DNA of 64,000 nucleotides, taken from contig NOKP01000002.1 of the NCBI GenBank assembly GCA_002682825.1, positions 3,413,378-3,477,377 on the forward strand, written 5' to 3'. The position numbers were made by a program, and so were the translations under genes. The notes beneath the pieces are model-generated. The model worked only from the letters and a program-made list of their open reading frames with translations. It was not told where the DNA came from and ran no database searches. The DNA is from Neonectria sp. B-13 (lineage: Eukaryota > Ascomycota > Sordariomycetes > Hypocreales > Nectriaceae). Each line of letters starts with the position of its first letter. Position 1 is the stretch's first letter. This document shows positions 1 through 10,918 of the stretch, in pieces.

Positions 1-2192
1 GCAGTCCTGGACTCGCTTGGAAGGTTGAGTATCGAGACAATGGACAGGAAGATCCTTCACTCTACGGTGAAATTAAGATCGACGCCTCCAGCAACATCCT
101 TTACCCGTCGGTTGTTCCGCTTGTGATGGATATGATGTCGAGTGTGAAGGAGGTTGTCAAGGACGACGCGGAAGTTGAGCTGCCCAAGCAAGCAGAACCA
201 CCGAAGGCCAAATCCGGAAAGTCTGGAGATGGGGATAACATTCTCACCGCGGACCCAAGCGCCGTTCTGGGTCGTCTGAAACTAAACTTGGGCTTGCGCA
301 TCTGCAGACAAGAGTTCTCCCTCAGCTGTCAACCCATCGCTCGCGTTGCTGCCACGACGTGTTTCGATAACATTTACTTCACGGTGAATACTGTGCGTTC
401 TGTGGAGCAAGGCAACTTCTTCGCGATCTCAGGAGCGTTTACCAAACTACACGCGTCAGTTCAGCATGTCTACTCAAGGGAATCGACAGCAAGCTTTGAG
501 CTCGACTCTATCACGCTGTCGTTCATGAACAGCAAGCACTTCAGTGGAACAAGCGGAGTGTCGGCCATCATCAAGGTCAGCCCAATGGTAGTGGCCATCA
601 ATGCCAAGCAAGCGCAAGACTTCTTGCTCTTCCGAGAGATCTGGTATCCCAGTGAACTACGTCAAGGATCCTCGGCACCAGTTCCAAAACTTCAGCCTGA
701 AACTTCGCAGGGCCACTTGGTGCAGCGATATCAACAGGTGGCAGCGACAGCCGCGTTCCCGTGGACGGCAACCATCTCGATTGCCGCCCTTGATGTCACA
801 ATTGACTTGGGTCAGGCCATTGGAAAGTCGGCCTTTGCAATAAACAACTTCTGGATTTCGTCCAAGAAAACATCGGATTGGGAGCAGAACCTCTGTCTCG
901 GTTTCGATAAGATTGGCGTTGACTGCACCGGCCGGCTGAGTGGGTTTGTTGCCTTGCAAGATTTCCGACTGAGATCCTCAATTCAGTGGCCGAAGCGAGA
1001 GGAGGCTTTGAACGAGACGCCCTTAATCCAGGCCTCGATAGGCTTCAACGCATTCAGAGTCAAAGCCGCCTTCGACTATCAAGCTTTCTTGGTAGCCGAC
1101 ATTACCTCACTCGAGTTTTTGATGTACAATGTGCGTGAGAGTCTCGACGGTAGCGGAGACCGACTGGTTGCAATCTTCGACGGAGAATCTGTGCAAGTGT
1201 TTGGGACCACGACGACAGCGGCACAGGGTATTGCCTTGTGGCAAGCCATCAAGAAGCTAATTCAGGAAAGAAGAGAGAGCTTCCAGAGTTCCTTGAAAGA
1301 GATTGAAAAGTTCATGAAACGAAGGTCGACCGCCTCTCGAACCACAATGCCTCAGGTTGTACCAACACCTAAGCTTAAAGAGGAGGACACGCTTGCCAAG
1401 TCTCTCATCTCTCTGGACACGGATGTGGTGGTGACGCTCAAGGCACTGAACCTGGGCGTGTTCCCAAGTACCTTCTCGGATCATCAGGTTTTCAAGGTGG
1501 AGGCAATGAATGCGTATACTCGGTTTGCGGCAAGTATGGAACAGCGACGCATCCACAGTATCCTGAAGATGATGCTGGGCCAGCTTCGAATTGGTCTCGC
1601 AGGAGTTAGAAATGTGGAGGCGCCAAAGGCGCTGAGCGAGATCTCTGTGGAGGACGTTGTTCAACGAGCAACTGGATCCCGCGGCGGAACAATCCTCAAC
1701 GTCCCACAGGTATCAGCAGTCATGGAGACGTGGCAGAAACCGCGGTCCAACCAAATTGACTACATCTTCAAGAGCGCATTTGAAGGAAAGGTGGAAGTAG
1801 GCTGGAACTTCTCGCGAGTGAGCTACATCCGGGGGATGTTTGCCAACCACGCCAAGGCGCTGGAGCAGATTTGGGGCAAGGAGATACCGCTGACGGCAGT
1901 CAAGATCACGGGAGTGCCAGGGGCGGAGGCAGAACGGCGAGATGGCGAGCAGCAGAAGATTACGGCCGAAGTCAATGTGCCGCAGTCCAAGTACGACTAC
2001 GTCGCGCTGGAGGCACCCATCATCGAGACGCCGCAGTTACGAGACATGGGAGAGGCCACGCCACCGCTGGAATGGATCGGGTTGCATCGTGACAGGTTAC
2101 CAAACCTGACTCACCAGATTGTGATTGTGTCACTGTTGGAGTTGGTCGGCGAGGTGGAGGATGCGTATTCTCGAATCTTGGGGTCGTCATGA
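1..2192 (+). CDS. CSF1: Csf1-like lipid-transfer/fermentation-associated protein, 3' part only
   Basis: This reading frame is open from base 3 to the TGA at 2190-2192, giving about 729 C-terminal residues; the 5' part lies outside the window. The sequence has the character of the fungal Csf1 family (fermentation-associated protein, BLTP1/Tweek relatives), very large proteins of about 3000 residues that form a hydrophobic groove for lipid transport between membranes and support growth on fermentable carbon in the cold. What I see is long beta-rich sequence without low complexity, and a C-terminus (LTHQIVIVSLLELVGEVEDA) of the kind that ends Csf1 proteins. No intron interrupts this part. Family membership is by recognition, not by search. 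The next gene, EF2, starts 1.9 kb downstream on the same strand. Confidence 0.8.
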   Translation, partial: SPGLAWKVEYRDNGQEDPSLYGEIKIDASSNILYPSVVPLVMDMMSSVKEVVKDDAEVELPKQAEPPKAKSGKSGDGDNILTADPSAVLGRLKLNLGLRICRQEFSLSCQPIARVAATTCFDNIYFTVNTVRSVEQGNFFAISGAFTKLHASVQHVYSRESTASFELDSITLSFMNSKHFSGTSGVSAIIKVSPMVVAINAKQAQDFLLFREIWYPSELRQGSSAPVPKLQPETSQGHLVQRYQQVAATAAFPWTATISIAALDVTIDLGQAIGKSAFAINNFWISSKKTSDWEQNLCLGFDKIGVDCTGRLSGFVALQDFRLRSSIQWPKREEALNETPLIQASIGFNAFRVKAAFDYQAFLVADITSLEFLMYNVRESLDGSGDRLVAIFDGESVQVFGTTTTAAQGIALWQAIKKLIQERRESFQSSLKEIEKFMKRRSTASRTTMPQVVPTPKLKEEDTLAKSLISLDTDVVVTLKALNLGVFPSTFSDHQVFKVEAMNAYTRFAASMEQRRIHSILKMMLGQLRIGLAGVRNVEAPKALSEISVEDVVQRATGSRGGTILNVPQVSAVMETWQKPRSNQIDYIFKSAFEGKVEVGWNFSRVSYIRGMFANHAKALEQIWGKEIPLTAVKITGVPGAEAERRDGEQQKITAEVNVPQSKYDYVALEAPIIETPQLRDMGEATPPLEWIGLHRDRLPNLTHQIVIVSLLELVGEVEDAYSRILGSS

Positions 2193-4101
2193 TGAAGCCT
2201 CATGAGGGAGTGGCAACGGCGTGTGAGTCATTCGGTGGGTGATGTAAGTGAGCGGGCAAGCGAGGCGTTTTTGTTCTGGAGCGATGTGTTTAATGTGTAG
2301 ATGAGGGTTTGAAGCATTTCAAGGGCTAAAAAATAATAATCAGAATCAGGGTTTCACGTCTTCGCGCTGGACTGTAATTATCCCCCCGTAGTCTTGATTG
2401 ATTGGTGGTGGTCATGGAATCCATGATGGTTCTTGAAGCTGTGAGGTACGAAGTAATTAGTGGTCTAGCAATCTAGGTAGCTAGGAGAGCTTCCCCGCTT
2501 CAACCGAGCTTCAACCTGCTTCTCATCTCTGCTGCTCCCCATTGGATCTATTTGGATTTGCTCCAATTGGAACCTAGCGACGGATCTGGCGGATGGCAGC
2601 CCGGAAGCTACCTTCGCGGTCCAATGGCATCTACTTACGACGGCGCCCGTGGCTAGCATCGTTGAGCTTGTGTACATTAACAGCTTGGGCAGCTGGAGTA
2701 GCCTCCCGGCGATGAGAGGTAGAAGAGATACCTCGTCTAAAGGCGGTGGGCTGGTCACTTTCAGTGTTTTGTGCCTTGGCGGGGCAACCCATGGTGGAGG
2801 GGTTTTTTGTGCGTGAGCGAGCTTGAGCTCTGGCCACACAAACCACAGCTTAGAAAGCACACGCCTCAGCACCGCCTTTTGGATACCTAGTCGGTACGAT
2901 GGCCCGTGTTTGTGATATGATATGCACGGTTATGAGCAGACCACACGGCAAAGTGGACGAAGTAGGCGAACATGCGGCACGGAGTAAGTACAGGCTAGGG
3001 CGTTTCTTGGGCGCAAAGCGTTCCGTCATGGGCCGTCACACATTTTGACCTGCTGAGGGGGAACCAAGCGAGCCTTTTCCTGGCCCATCTCATGCAAATC
3101 ATCGTCTGCAGAACAGGCGCCAGCAGCATGTCATGTTGAACGGTGAGTCTCTCGGGGAGACGCCTCGAGTCACAGGAAGGGAGCAAGCGGCCTTCCTTGG
3201 TGGCTTTGGTGGCATTGGTGGGTATTTGGATTTCGGTCTGGCTCATCAAAGTCAGGGTGGCACAGACACATTCGACTTGTCATGGAAGGTTGGGTTATCC
3301 GAGATATCTCCTGGTACCGAGTAGGTACTATGGCGGCGAATGAGGGTTGGTGCCCTTTCTTGTGCGTGTGTGCATCAGGTCCAGTTACGATAGGTACTAG
3401 TCTAGGTAATGCACCCAAGTTTGCAGTGGCTCTCGTTGGGACGTCAGTGCTCCTCGGGGGTCCCAGTTAGGTGCTCTGGGCTCCCACTGCGAACGGCCAG
3501 AGCCCAACCCCTCCATCCCAGTGAAGTGGAATACTGCCAGTGCATTGCCCCTCCGTCTCTATCGCGAGAGAAAAGAAAAAACGCCCACCTTCTGACCTTT
3601 CCAGTGGCGGGGTTGCGCTGGGCTGGGCTGCCCCACTAAGGAAGAAAAAAAGCCCACCTTTTAGCCCGATTGTTTTTTTTTTCGCTCGTTCTGTCCAGCC
3701 AGCTTGGTGCGTGGTGTGCGGCGTCCCGCGGGTGTGGCCTCCACTGTGGGTGGCCTGTGGTCCAACTTTTGCCGTCGCCGGGGGTTGTCACGCATCCTCC
3801 TCCACCCGCTTTCCCCCTCCCACCCTCTCCCTCTCTCTCCTCCTCTTCCTTTTTTCCCTTTCCTCTCCCAACCTTCTCCAAGGGACGCATAAAAAGAGTG
3901 ACAGTGGTTTCCCCCCCTCGCTGTCCCTCCTCCACCGTCAATTCGAATTCGCTGCAGTCCTCACGAGGCACCGCTTCCGCATATCCCACCAAGGCTTCAG
4001 ATCGCGGGGTGAAGACTTCGACCCCGCTCTGTTCCCACATCAACAACTTCGACTTTTCACACCACAACACATAGTCAGGTCATCCCATCAATACCGCCAA
4101 G
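2193..4101. other. Intergenic: csf1 3' region and EF2 promoter
   Basis: About 1.9 kb without a convincing gene. Short ORFs on both strands (for example 2465-2872 minus and 3540-4286 plus) show no domain, and the second runs across the EF2 start and first intron. The right part becomes strongly pyrimidine-rich and holds the likely EF2 promoter. A run of about ten T lies near 3673-3682. Confidence 0.6.
3795..3896 (+). promoter_or_regulatory. Pyrimidine-rich tract and TATA-like box upstream of EF2
   Basis: Nearly uninterrupted C/T from 3795 to 3880 is followed by CATAAAAAG at 3888-3896, about 210 bases before the EF2 ATG. Long CT-rich stretches just upstream of the start are common in highly expressed fungal translation genes. 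The role here is inferred from position and composition only. Confidence 0.45.
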
Positions 4102-6955
4102 ATGGTCAAGTAAGTCGCCTTTTTTCTTCCCATGCGCCATCCGACAGCATCGTTTCCGTCGTAGTGCTCGACATGACTTCCTATTTGCCGTCTCGTCGGG
4201 CCGCTGTCGATGCTCTCGTTGCTGTCGTTGATGTGCATCATTCTTATACCCCGCTCGGAGTTAAGCCTTCAATGTCCATGAGCTGATCAGCGATGCCTTC
4301 ACCCAAAACAGCTTCACTATCGATGAGATCCGTTTGCTCATGGACAAGCCGACCAATGTCCGTAACATGTCCGTCATTGCCCACGTCGACCACGGCAAGT
4401 CGACCCTTACCGACTCTCTGCTCGCCAAGGCCGGTATCATCTCCAACGCCAAGGCCGGTGATGCTCGAGCTACAGACACTCGTGCAGACGAACAGGAAAG
4501 AGGTATCACTATCAAGTCTACTGCCATCTCCCTGTTCGGTCAGCTCGGTGAGGATGATGACGTCGCCGATGTCGTTGGCCAGAAGACCGACGGCAAGGAC
4601 TTCCTGATCAACCTTATTGACTCGCCCGGTCACGTTGATTTCTCATCTGAGGTCACCGCCGCTCTCCGTGTCACTGATGGTGCTCTCGTCGTCGTTGACA
4701 CCGTCGAGGGTGTCTGTGTCCAGACTGAGACTGTGCTCCGACAGGCTCTTGGTGAGCGTATCAAGCCCGTTATCATCATCAACAAGGTCGATCGTGCTCT
4801 TCTCGAGCTCCAGGTCTCCAAGGAGGATCTGTACCAGTCCTTCTCCCGAACCATCGAGTCCGTCAACGTCATCATCTCCACCTACTTCGACAAGGCCCTC
4901 GGTGACGTCCAGGTCTACCCCGAGAAGGGTACCGTCGCTTTCGGTTCCGGTCTCCACGGCTGGGCTTTCACCATCCGCCAGTTCGCTGTCCGATACGCCA
5001 AGAAGTTCGGTGTTGACAAGGCCAAGATGATGGAGCGTCTCTGGGTTAGTCTACTCGTCTCATCCTCCCACACGCCATGGATTCACTAACCGCTCGCAAA
5101 TATAGGGCGACAACTTCTTCAACCCCAAGACCAAGAAGTGGACCAAGAACGGCACCCACGAGGGTAAGCAGCTCGAGCGTGCTTTCTGCCAGTTCATCCT
5201 GGACCCCATTTTCAAGATCTTCGCCGCTGTCATGGACTTCAAGAAGGACGAGGTCACCAACCTGCTCGAGAAGCTCAACCTCAAGCTGTCCGTCGAGGAC
5301 CGTGACAAGGAGGGCAAGCAGCTCCTGAAGGTCGTCATGCGCACCTTCCTCCCCGCCGCTGACTCTCTCCTCGAGATGTTGATTCTTCACCTTCCCTCTC
5401 CCGTCACTGCTCAGCGATACCGTGCCGAGACCCTCTACGAGGGTCCCACCGACGATGAGGCCTGCATTGGTATCCGTGACTGTGACCCCAAGGCTCCTCT
5501 CATGCTTTACGTCTCCAAGATGGTGCCCACCTCCGATAAGGGTCGATTCTACGCCTTCGGTCGTGTCTTCGCCGGTACCGTCCGATCCGGCCTCAAGGTC
5601 CGCATCCAGGGTCCCAACTACACCCCCGGCAAGAAGGACGATCTCTTCATCAAGGCCATTCAGCGAACCGTCCTGATGATGGGTGGCAAGGTCGAGCCCA
5701 TCGACGACATGCCCGCTGGTAACATTGTTGGTCTGGTCGGTATTGATCAGTTCCTGCTCAAGTCCGGTACCCTCACCACCAGTGACACCGCCCACAACCT
5801 TAAGGTCATGAAGTTCTCCGTCTCCCCCGTCGTGCAGCGCTCCGTCCAGGTCAAGAACGCCCAGGATCTCCCCAAGCTTGTCGAGGGTCTCAAGCGTCTC
5901 TCCAAGTCTGATCCTTGTGTCCTGACCTTCACCTCCGATTCTGGTGAGCACGTCGTCGCCGGTGCCGGTGAGCTGCATCTCGAGATTTGCCTGAAGGATC
6001 TCGAGGAGGACCACGCCGGTGTTCCCCTCACCATCTCCGACCCCGTCGTCCAGTACCGTGAGACTGTCACCCAAAAGTCCAGCATCACTGCTCTGTCCAA
6101 GTCTCCCAACAAGCACAACCGTCTTTACATGATTGCTGAGCCCATCGAGGAGGACCTTTCCTTGGCCATTGAGGCCGGCAAGGTCAACGCCCGTGACGAC
6201 TTCAAGACTCGTGCCCGTGTTCTTGCCGACGACTACGGTTGGGACGTCACCGACGCCCGAAAGATCTGGACTTTCGGTCCCGATGGTACCGGTGCCAACC
6301 TGTTGGTCGACCAGACCAAGGCCGTCCAGTACCTCAACGAGATCAAGGACTCCGTTGTCTCTGGTTTCCAGTGGGCCAGCCGAGAGGGTCCCGTTGCTGA
6401 GGAGCCCATGCGCTCCATCCGCTTCAACCTCATGGATGTCACCCTCCACGCCGATGCTATCCACCGAGGTGGTGGTCAGCTCATCCCCACTGCTCGACGT
6501 GTCTTGTACGCCGCTGCTCTGCTTGCTGAGCCCGCTCTTCTCGAGCCCGTCTACCTGGTCGAGATTCAAGTCCCCGAGGGCGCCATGGGTGGTGTCTACG
6601 GTGTGCTTACCCGACGACGTGGTCACGTCTTCAACGAGGAGCAGCGCCCCGGTACTCCCCTGTTCAACATCAAGGCCTACCTGCCCGTTCTGGAGTCTTT
6701 CGGCTTCAACGCCGATCTGCGCCAGGCCACCTCCGGACAGGCCTTCCCCCAGTCCGTCTTCGACCACTGGCAGGTCCTGCCCGGTGGCTCTCCCCTCGAC
6801 AACACCTCCAAGGTCGGTGCCATCGTCACCGAGATGCGCAAGCGCAAGGGTCTCAAGATCGAGGTTCCCGGTGTCGAGAACGTAAGTTTCCCCTCGAGTT
6901 TCCCCTTGAAGAGCAAGGCGCTAACTAGTGTGTTCAGTACTACGACAAGCTGTAA
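4102..6955 (+). CDS. EF2: Translation elongation factor 2 (EF-2), 4 exons
   Basis: Encodes the GTPase that translocates the ribosome during elongation. Exons are 4102-4109, 4312-5044, 5106-6881 and 6938-6955; the join keeps frame and gives 844 residues, the usual length. The first exon holds only ATG GTC AA and is completed after a 202-base intron to MVNFTIDEIR, the standard EF-2 N-terminus. Visible motifs are the P-loop AHVDHGKST at residues 26-34, the RGITIKST effector region, the guanine motif INKVD, and DAIHRGGGQ, whose H700 is the residue that the family modifies to diphthamide. The last exon codes only YYDKL before TAA, and the last intron has a good branch site (CTAACT near 6921). Codon use is strongly biased to C- or T-ending codons, as expected for very high expression. 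Confidence 0.98.
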
Positions 6956-7718
6956 GCGGCTTCCTGAAGTGCCGATGGAACCCCCAATCGTACCAAAGTG
7001 GGCACATTACATCAACCGGCTGGTATTAAAGATTTGGGACGTGTGTCCGATTCCATGGAGGAATTCCCTCTAAGTCCAGCAGGGCATGCTGAGCGAATAC
7101 CAAAAGAAAAAAAAGTCGAGAGCTGGGTTGAGGCTAGACACCAAGGGAAGCTCAGTTGGCTTTCATGTAGTTAACGTCGCTATTTGATGAGTTGAAACAC
7201 GTTTAGAAAGAAGTCAAAAAGACTCGTGCCTATGTGCTACGTGACATGGATGATGGGATGAGAGAATAATGCGGCAAGCGGGAGGTCTAGTTAGGCCTTG
7301 ATAACAGGCTGGTCTCGAGGAAATTCCCACGGTGACCCATTAGATTCCCGTCCCGTCAGGGTGTAGGAATTTTGCTGTCATTGGTGATGCAGTTATTCAC
7401 AAATGTCATTGCTCGTTAGTTGGGGTTTTGCTTTTTGCGGGACAGCGCGGGTGCTGCCTCGAATTGGCGGCGACTCGGCTGTGACGACACTTGCTCTGCC
7501 GCGCTCGAGCTAAAATTAGGTGTGCGCGCCTGTCTCCAACCTCGCAACCTCACACGGAAAAGAAGACGGACGCCCCCAATCCGAGACCTCTTCCACTCCG
7601 CACCGCACGACTTCTCTGCTAGATCGACAGCGAGTTTCATTGAGAGTGCTCAAATGCGCTGCGCTTAATAGCTTCACCACCCCCTGGTGCTCCGTGTTGT
7701 GTACCGTGTGAGCGAGCC
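6956..7718. other. Intergenic between EF2 and the RNA-binding gene
   Basis: About 760 bases with no gene seen. It holds the EF2 3' untranslated region and the promoter of the next same-strand gene. Small ORFs here show no conserved features. Confidence 0.6.
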
Positions 7719-10120
7719 ATGCTGTTCCCCGAAGAAGATGCGCCGCTGCTGAAGGCGTGGATTGTCAAGCGCATCGAAAATACGTCCGTCGCCCTCTGGG
7801 TCTGCGCCCAATGGCCAATGCCCGCGCTGACACCTTCTCTCGCAGGTCCGATGCCGATTCCGATGTGCTTGCCGACTATGTCATTGCCCTGCTGAAGCAC
7901 GACGGCGACGGCGACGCCGTGCGGAAGCTTTGCGAGCAGGAGATTCCCGACTTTTTGTCAGAAGGTATGCGCATGGTCTATGTGGTCCTCCCTTTCGCCG
8001 GCGACATGCTTGGGCGCTCCGGATGCTAACGCCGCGACTCAAACACACAGACCCCAGCGCTTTTCTCGACGATGTCTTCCAAGCCCTTACCTACAAGACG
8101 TACGTGCCTGGCGCTCCGCCGCCGCCGAAGCCTGGCGCCGAGTTGCCTCCCCCGCCGCTCGCTTCGTTCGACAGCGGGGGCTCGAAGAAACGAGGTTTCC
8201 AAGACCGCGACGAATTCGACGGGCCCGACGGACGAGATGGTCCGCACCAGGGCGACCGAGCCTACAAGCAACCCCGTCGAGGCGGACGCGGAGGCCGGGG
8301 CGTCGATATGAGAGGTGGTCGACACGGAGGGCAGCCCGGCGTCATGCCTGGCTTCCCTCCGCAGCCAGAAATGCCACACTTCGATCCCAATAACCCGATG
8401 GAGGCTTTCATGCAGCTACAGGCTATGGGGCTCCAATACCCAGGTATGCCCAAGTTCCCGCAACAGTACGGCGGCGGGAGGGGCCAGCCAAGGCGCAAGG
8501 GCCGCTGTCGCGATTTCGATAACAAGGGATTCTGCTCTCGTGGAAGTACTTGCCAGTATGACCACGGGAACGAGTCCGTCTTTGTGCCTCAGAACATAGG
8601 GCTGTCTGGTGAAGGTAAGTGTTTTCAGGCCCCTGTGCCTCGACGTCCACGTCTTTTGCAGGTTCTAACACAGCTTTCCTCAGAATACGATCCCAATGAT
8701 TCCATGTTCGCCATGGCAAATGCGCAGAACCAGATGAACCCATTTGGGTTCCAGCCCGACATGGGCCGTGGTCGAGGAGGGCGCAGGACGCGAGGGTCTT
8801 CTAAGAAAGGCGGTGCGCGCGCCCCTTTCTCCGCCGACGGGCCAGTCCAGGATCGCTCCAAGAGCACCATCGTGATAGAGAACATACCCGAAGAGAGTTT
8901 TAACGAGGACGTGGTCCGCGGTTTCTTCTCCCAATTTGGCAACATCCAGGAGGTGTCGATGCAGCCGTACAAGCACCTCGCCATTGTCAAGTATGACAAG
9001 TGGGGTTCGGCAAACGCCGCCTACAAGTCACCGAAGGTGATATTCGACAACCGTTTTGTCAAGGTGTTCTGGTACAAGGACGAGGCGGACCAGCTGCCGG
9101 CTTCGGTTCCCGTTAACGGGGGCAGCTGGACCGGGGAGGCCGGCGCATCCGCCGAAGTTCAGGACCAGGAGCCGGAGCCGGAAATCGACATGGAAGAGTT
9201 CCAGCGGAGACAGGACGAGGCCCAAAAGCACCACCAGGAGCGGGAGTCGAAGCGCGCAGAGCTGGAGCAGCAACGCCTAGAGCTGGAGCGCAAGCAGCAA
9301 GAACTGCTCGCCCGGCACCGCGAAGAGAACGAGAAGCTTCAGGCGAAGCTCACCGGCCACAACGGCGACAGCGGCGACGCGCCAAGCTCGGGGACGGGCA
9401 TGCTGCGCGCCAAGCTCGCGGCCCTGGAGCAGGAAGCCAAGATGCTCGGCCTCGATCCTGACGCCGAGGACGACGCCGCCAGCACCTCCTACCACCACCA
9501 ACCCCGCGGCGGGTACCGGGGACGCGGCGCGCCGAGGGCACGGGGATACGCGCCGCGGGGACGGGGCGGCTTCCGGGGCCGCGGCGGCAGCGGCAACATG
9601 CACGCGGCGTATGCGCAGTACTCGATCGACAACCGGCCCAAGAAGCTCGCCGTGACGGGCGTGGACTTTACCGCGCCCGAGAAGGACGAGGTGCTGCGTC
9701 ACTTCCTCCTGGTAAGGAAATTCCCTTCTTCGCGCACCATCTCTTCTCCCATTGTAGCTAACGACACGCGCGCAGAACCTCGGCGAGTTCGAATCTGTCG
9801 ACCCCTCCGCCTCCGTCACGCACGTCTCCTTCCAGGACCGCAAGACGGCCGAGAGGTTCTACTACTCGCTGCACGGCAAGGAGCTCCCCGGCGTCGACGG
9901 CCGCCTCGACCTCGCGTGGGTATCCACCCCGCTGCCGCCCGTCAAGGCGAACCCGGCTGCCGACGACACCGGCGTTTCCTCGTCAACCATGGCCGACGAT
10001 AAGGACGACGTCATGACCGGCTTCCAGGACGCGGCGCCCGAGGAAGGGGAGGTGGTGCAACGGAGGGGGGACAGGGCTGTGAATATGGACTACGAAGTGG
10101 CGGAAGAGGATGGGTGGTGA
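7719..10120 (+). CDS. RBM26/RBM27-like RNA-binding protein (PWI, CCCH, RRM), 5 exons
   Basis: Exons 7719-7783, 7846-7964, 8051-8614, 8684-9711 and 9776-10120 join in frame to 706 residues. A PWI-like helical domain occupies about residues 1-75. A CCCH zinc finger follows at C214-X8-C223-X5-C229-X3-H233, with the CRDFDNKGFCSRG signature typical of RBM26/27. An RRM spans about 309-379 (STIVIENIP... and HLAIVKYD), a long Glu/Gln-rich coiled coil follows, then an RGG-rich stretch, and a second RRM-like fold lies at about 569-643. The fission yeast counterpart, Rmn1, works with the MTREC nuclear RNA-surveillance complex, so a role in nuclear RNA turnover or poly(A) RNA handling is likely. That function is inferred from the family. 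It converges with the MTHFR gene. Confidence 0.9.
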
Positions 10121-10918
10121 GGCTTCGTCGGAGACGCCCTAGATAGTTGTCGAAATACCTGCGTCAGCTGCACTGAGAGGAAGTTGTATAGTATGTATGG
10201 TCCGATCTGATCACTGTCACACTGTACCTGGATCAAAAGAGAAGAAATATATCAAGGGCGGTTTAAGTCTTCTGTCTGTCAACAGAAGAAAGGAGGGCGA
10301 TTGTTGCCCTGGAATTGGAATATCATAGCCAAAAACATTCTGGCAGTATATCCTTCTTCACCTTGTTGTCTCCTCTCTGCAGCTCGCAAGGGCTTCTCTG
10401 TCTGGGCATCCGCCATGCTCTCTATCTTGGCCATCATGCCATCGTCATCTTCCATGCCTCATTCCCTTTTCCTGAAATCTTTTTCTTTCCTCCTTCTTTT
10501 CCTCCCAAATACTCTCGCCAAAATTTCATGGCATCCGTCATCCGTCATCCATAGGCCTTGCCGGCGGGGTATCGTTGAGATATATAACAAGCAAAGCACG
10601 CCCCCAAAAAAAGAGAAAGTCGTCTGCGCCCCGCCAGGGTTCGTTTTATCGTGCACCCCTTTTGTGCTCCCCCCGTGTTCCATGGTAACTTTTTGTTGAA
10701 AAAGACACCCCGTTGATGCACCAAGACTTAAAAGCAAAACCAGAACCAAAAAGAAAATACTATAAATCAGAAGAAAACGCCCAATGATGCAATGATGCGT
10801 TATGGTTGTTTTTGAACGAATACGCCGATAAGATGGCCCTTTGGGAAAAGAGCCAGCGCATCCATTCTGCGACGAGGGGTGTGAGGTTTTACACCACACT
10901 CTCGTCACTCGCGAACAA
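10121..10918. other. Intergenic between convergent genes
   Basis: About 800 bases between two stop codons facing each other. It should hold both 3' untranslated regions and polyadenylation signals. ORFs such as 10301-10699 (+) show no domain. No gene is seen. Confidence 0.6.

Noticed and set aside
5046..6767. 573-codon open frame on the minus strand, antisense to EF2
   Set aside because: The strong codon bias of EF2 removes stop codons from the opposite strand. The translation is a low-complexity Leu/Val/Gly/Asp sequence without domain, and the EF2 exons on the other strand are certain.
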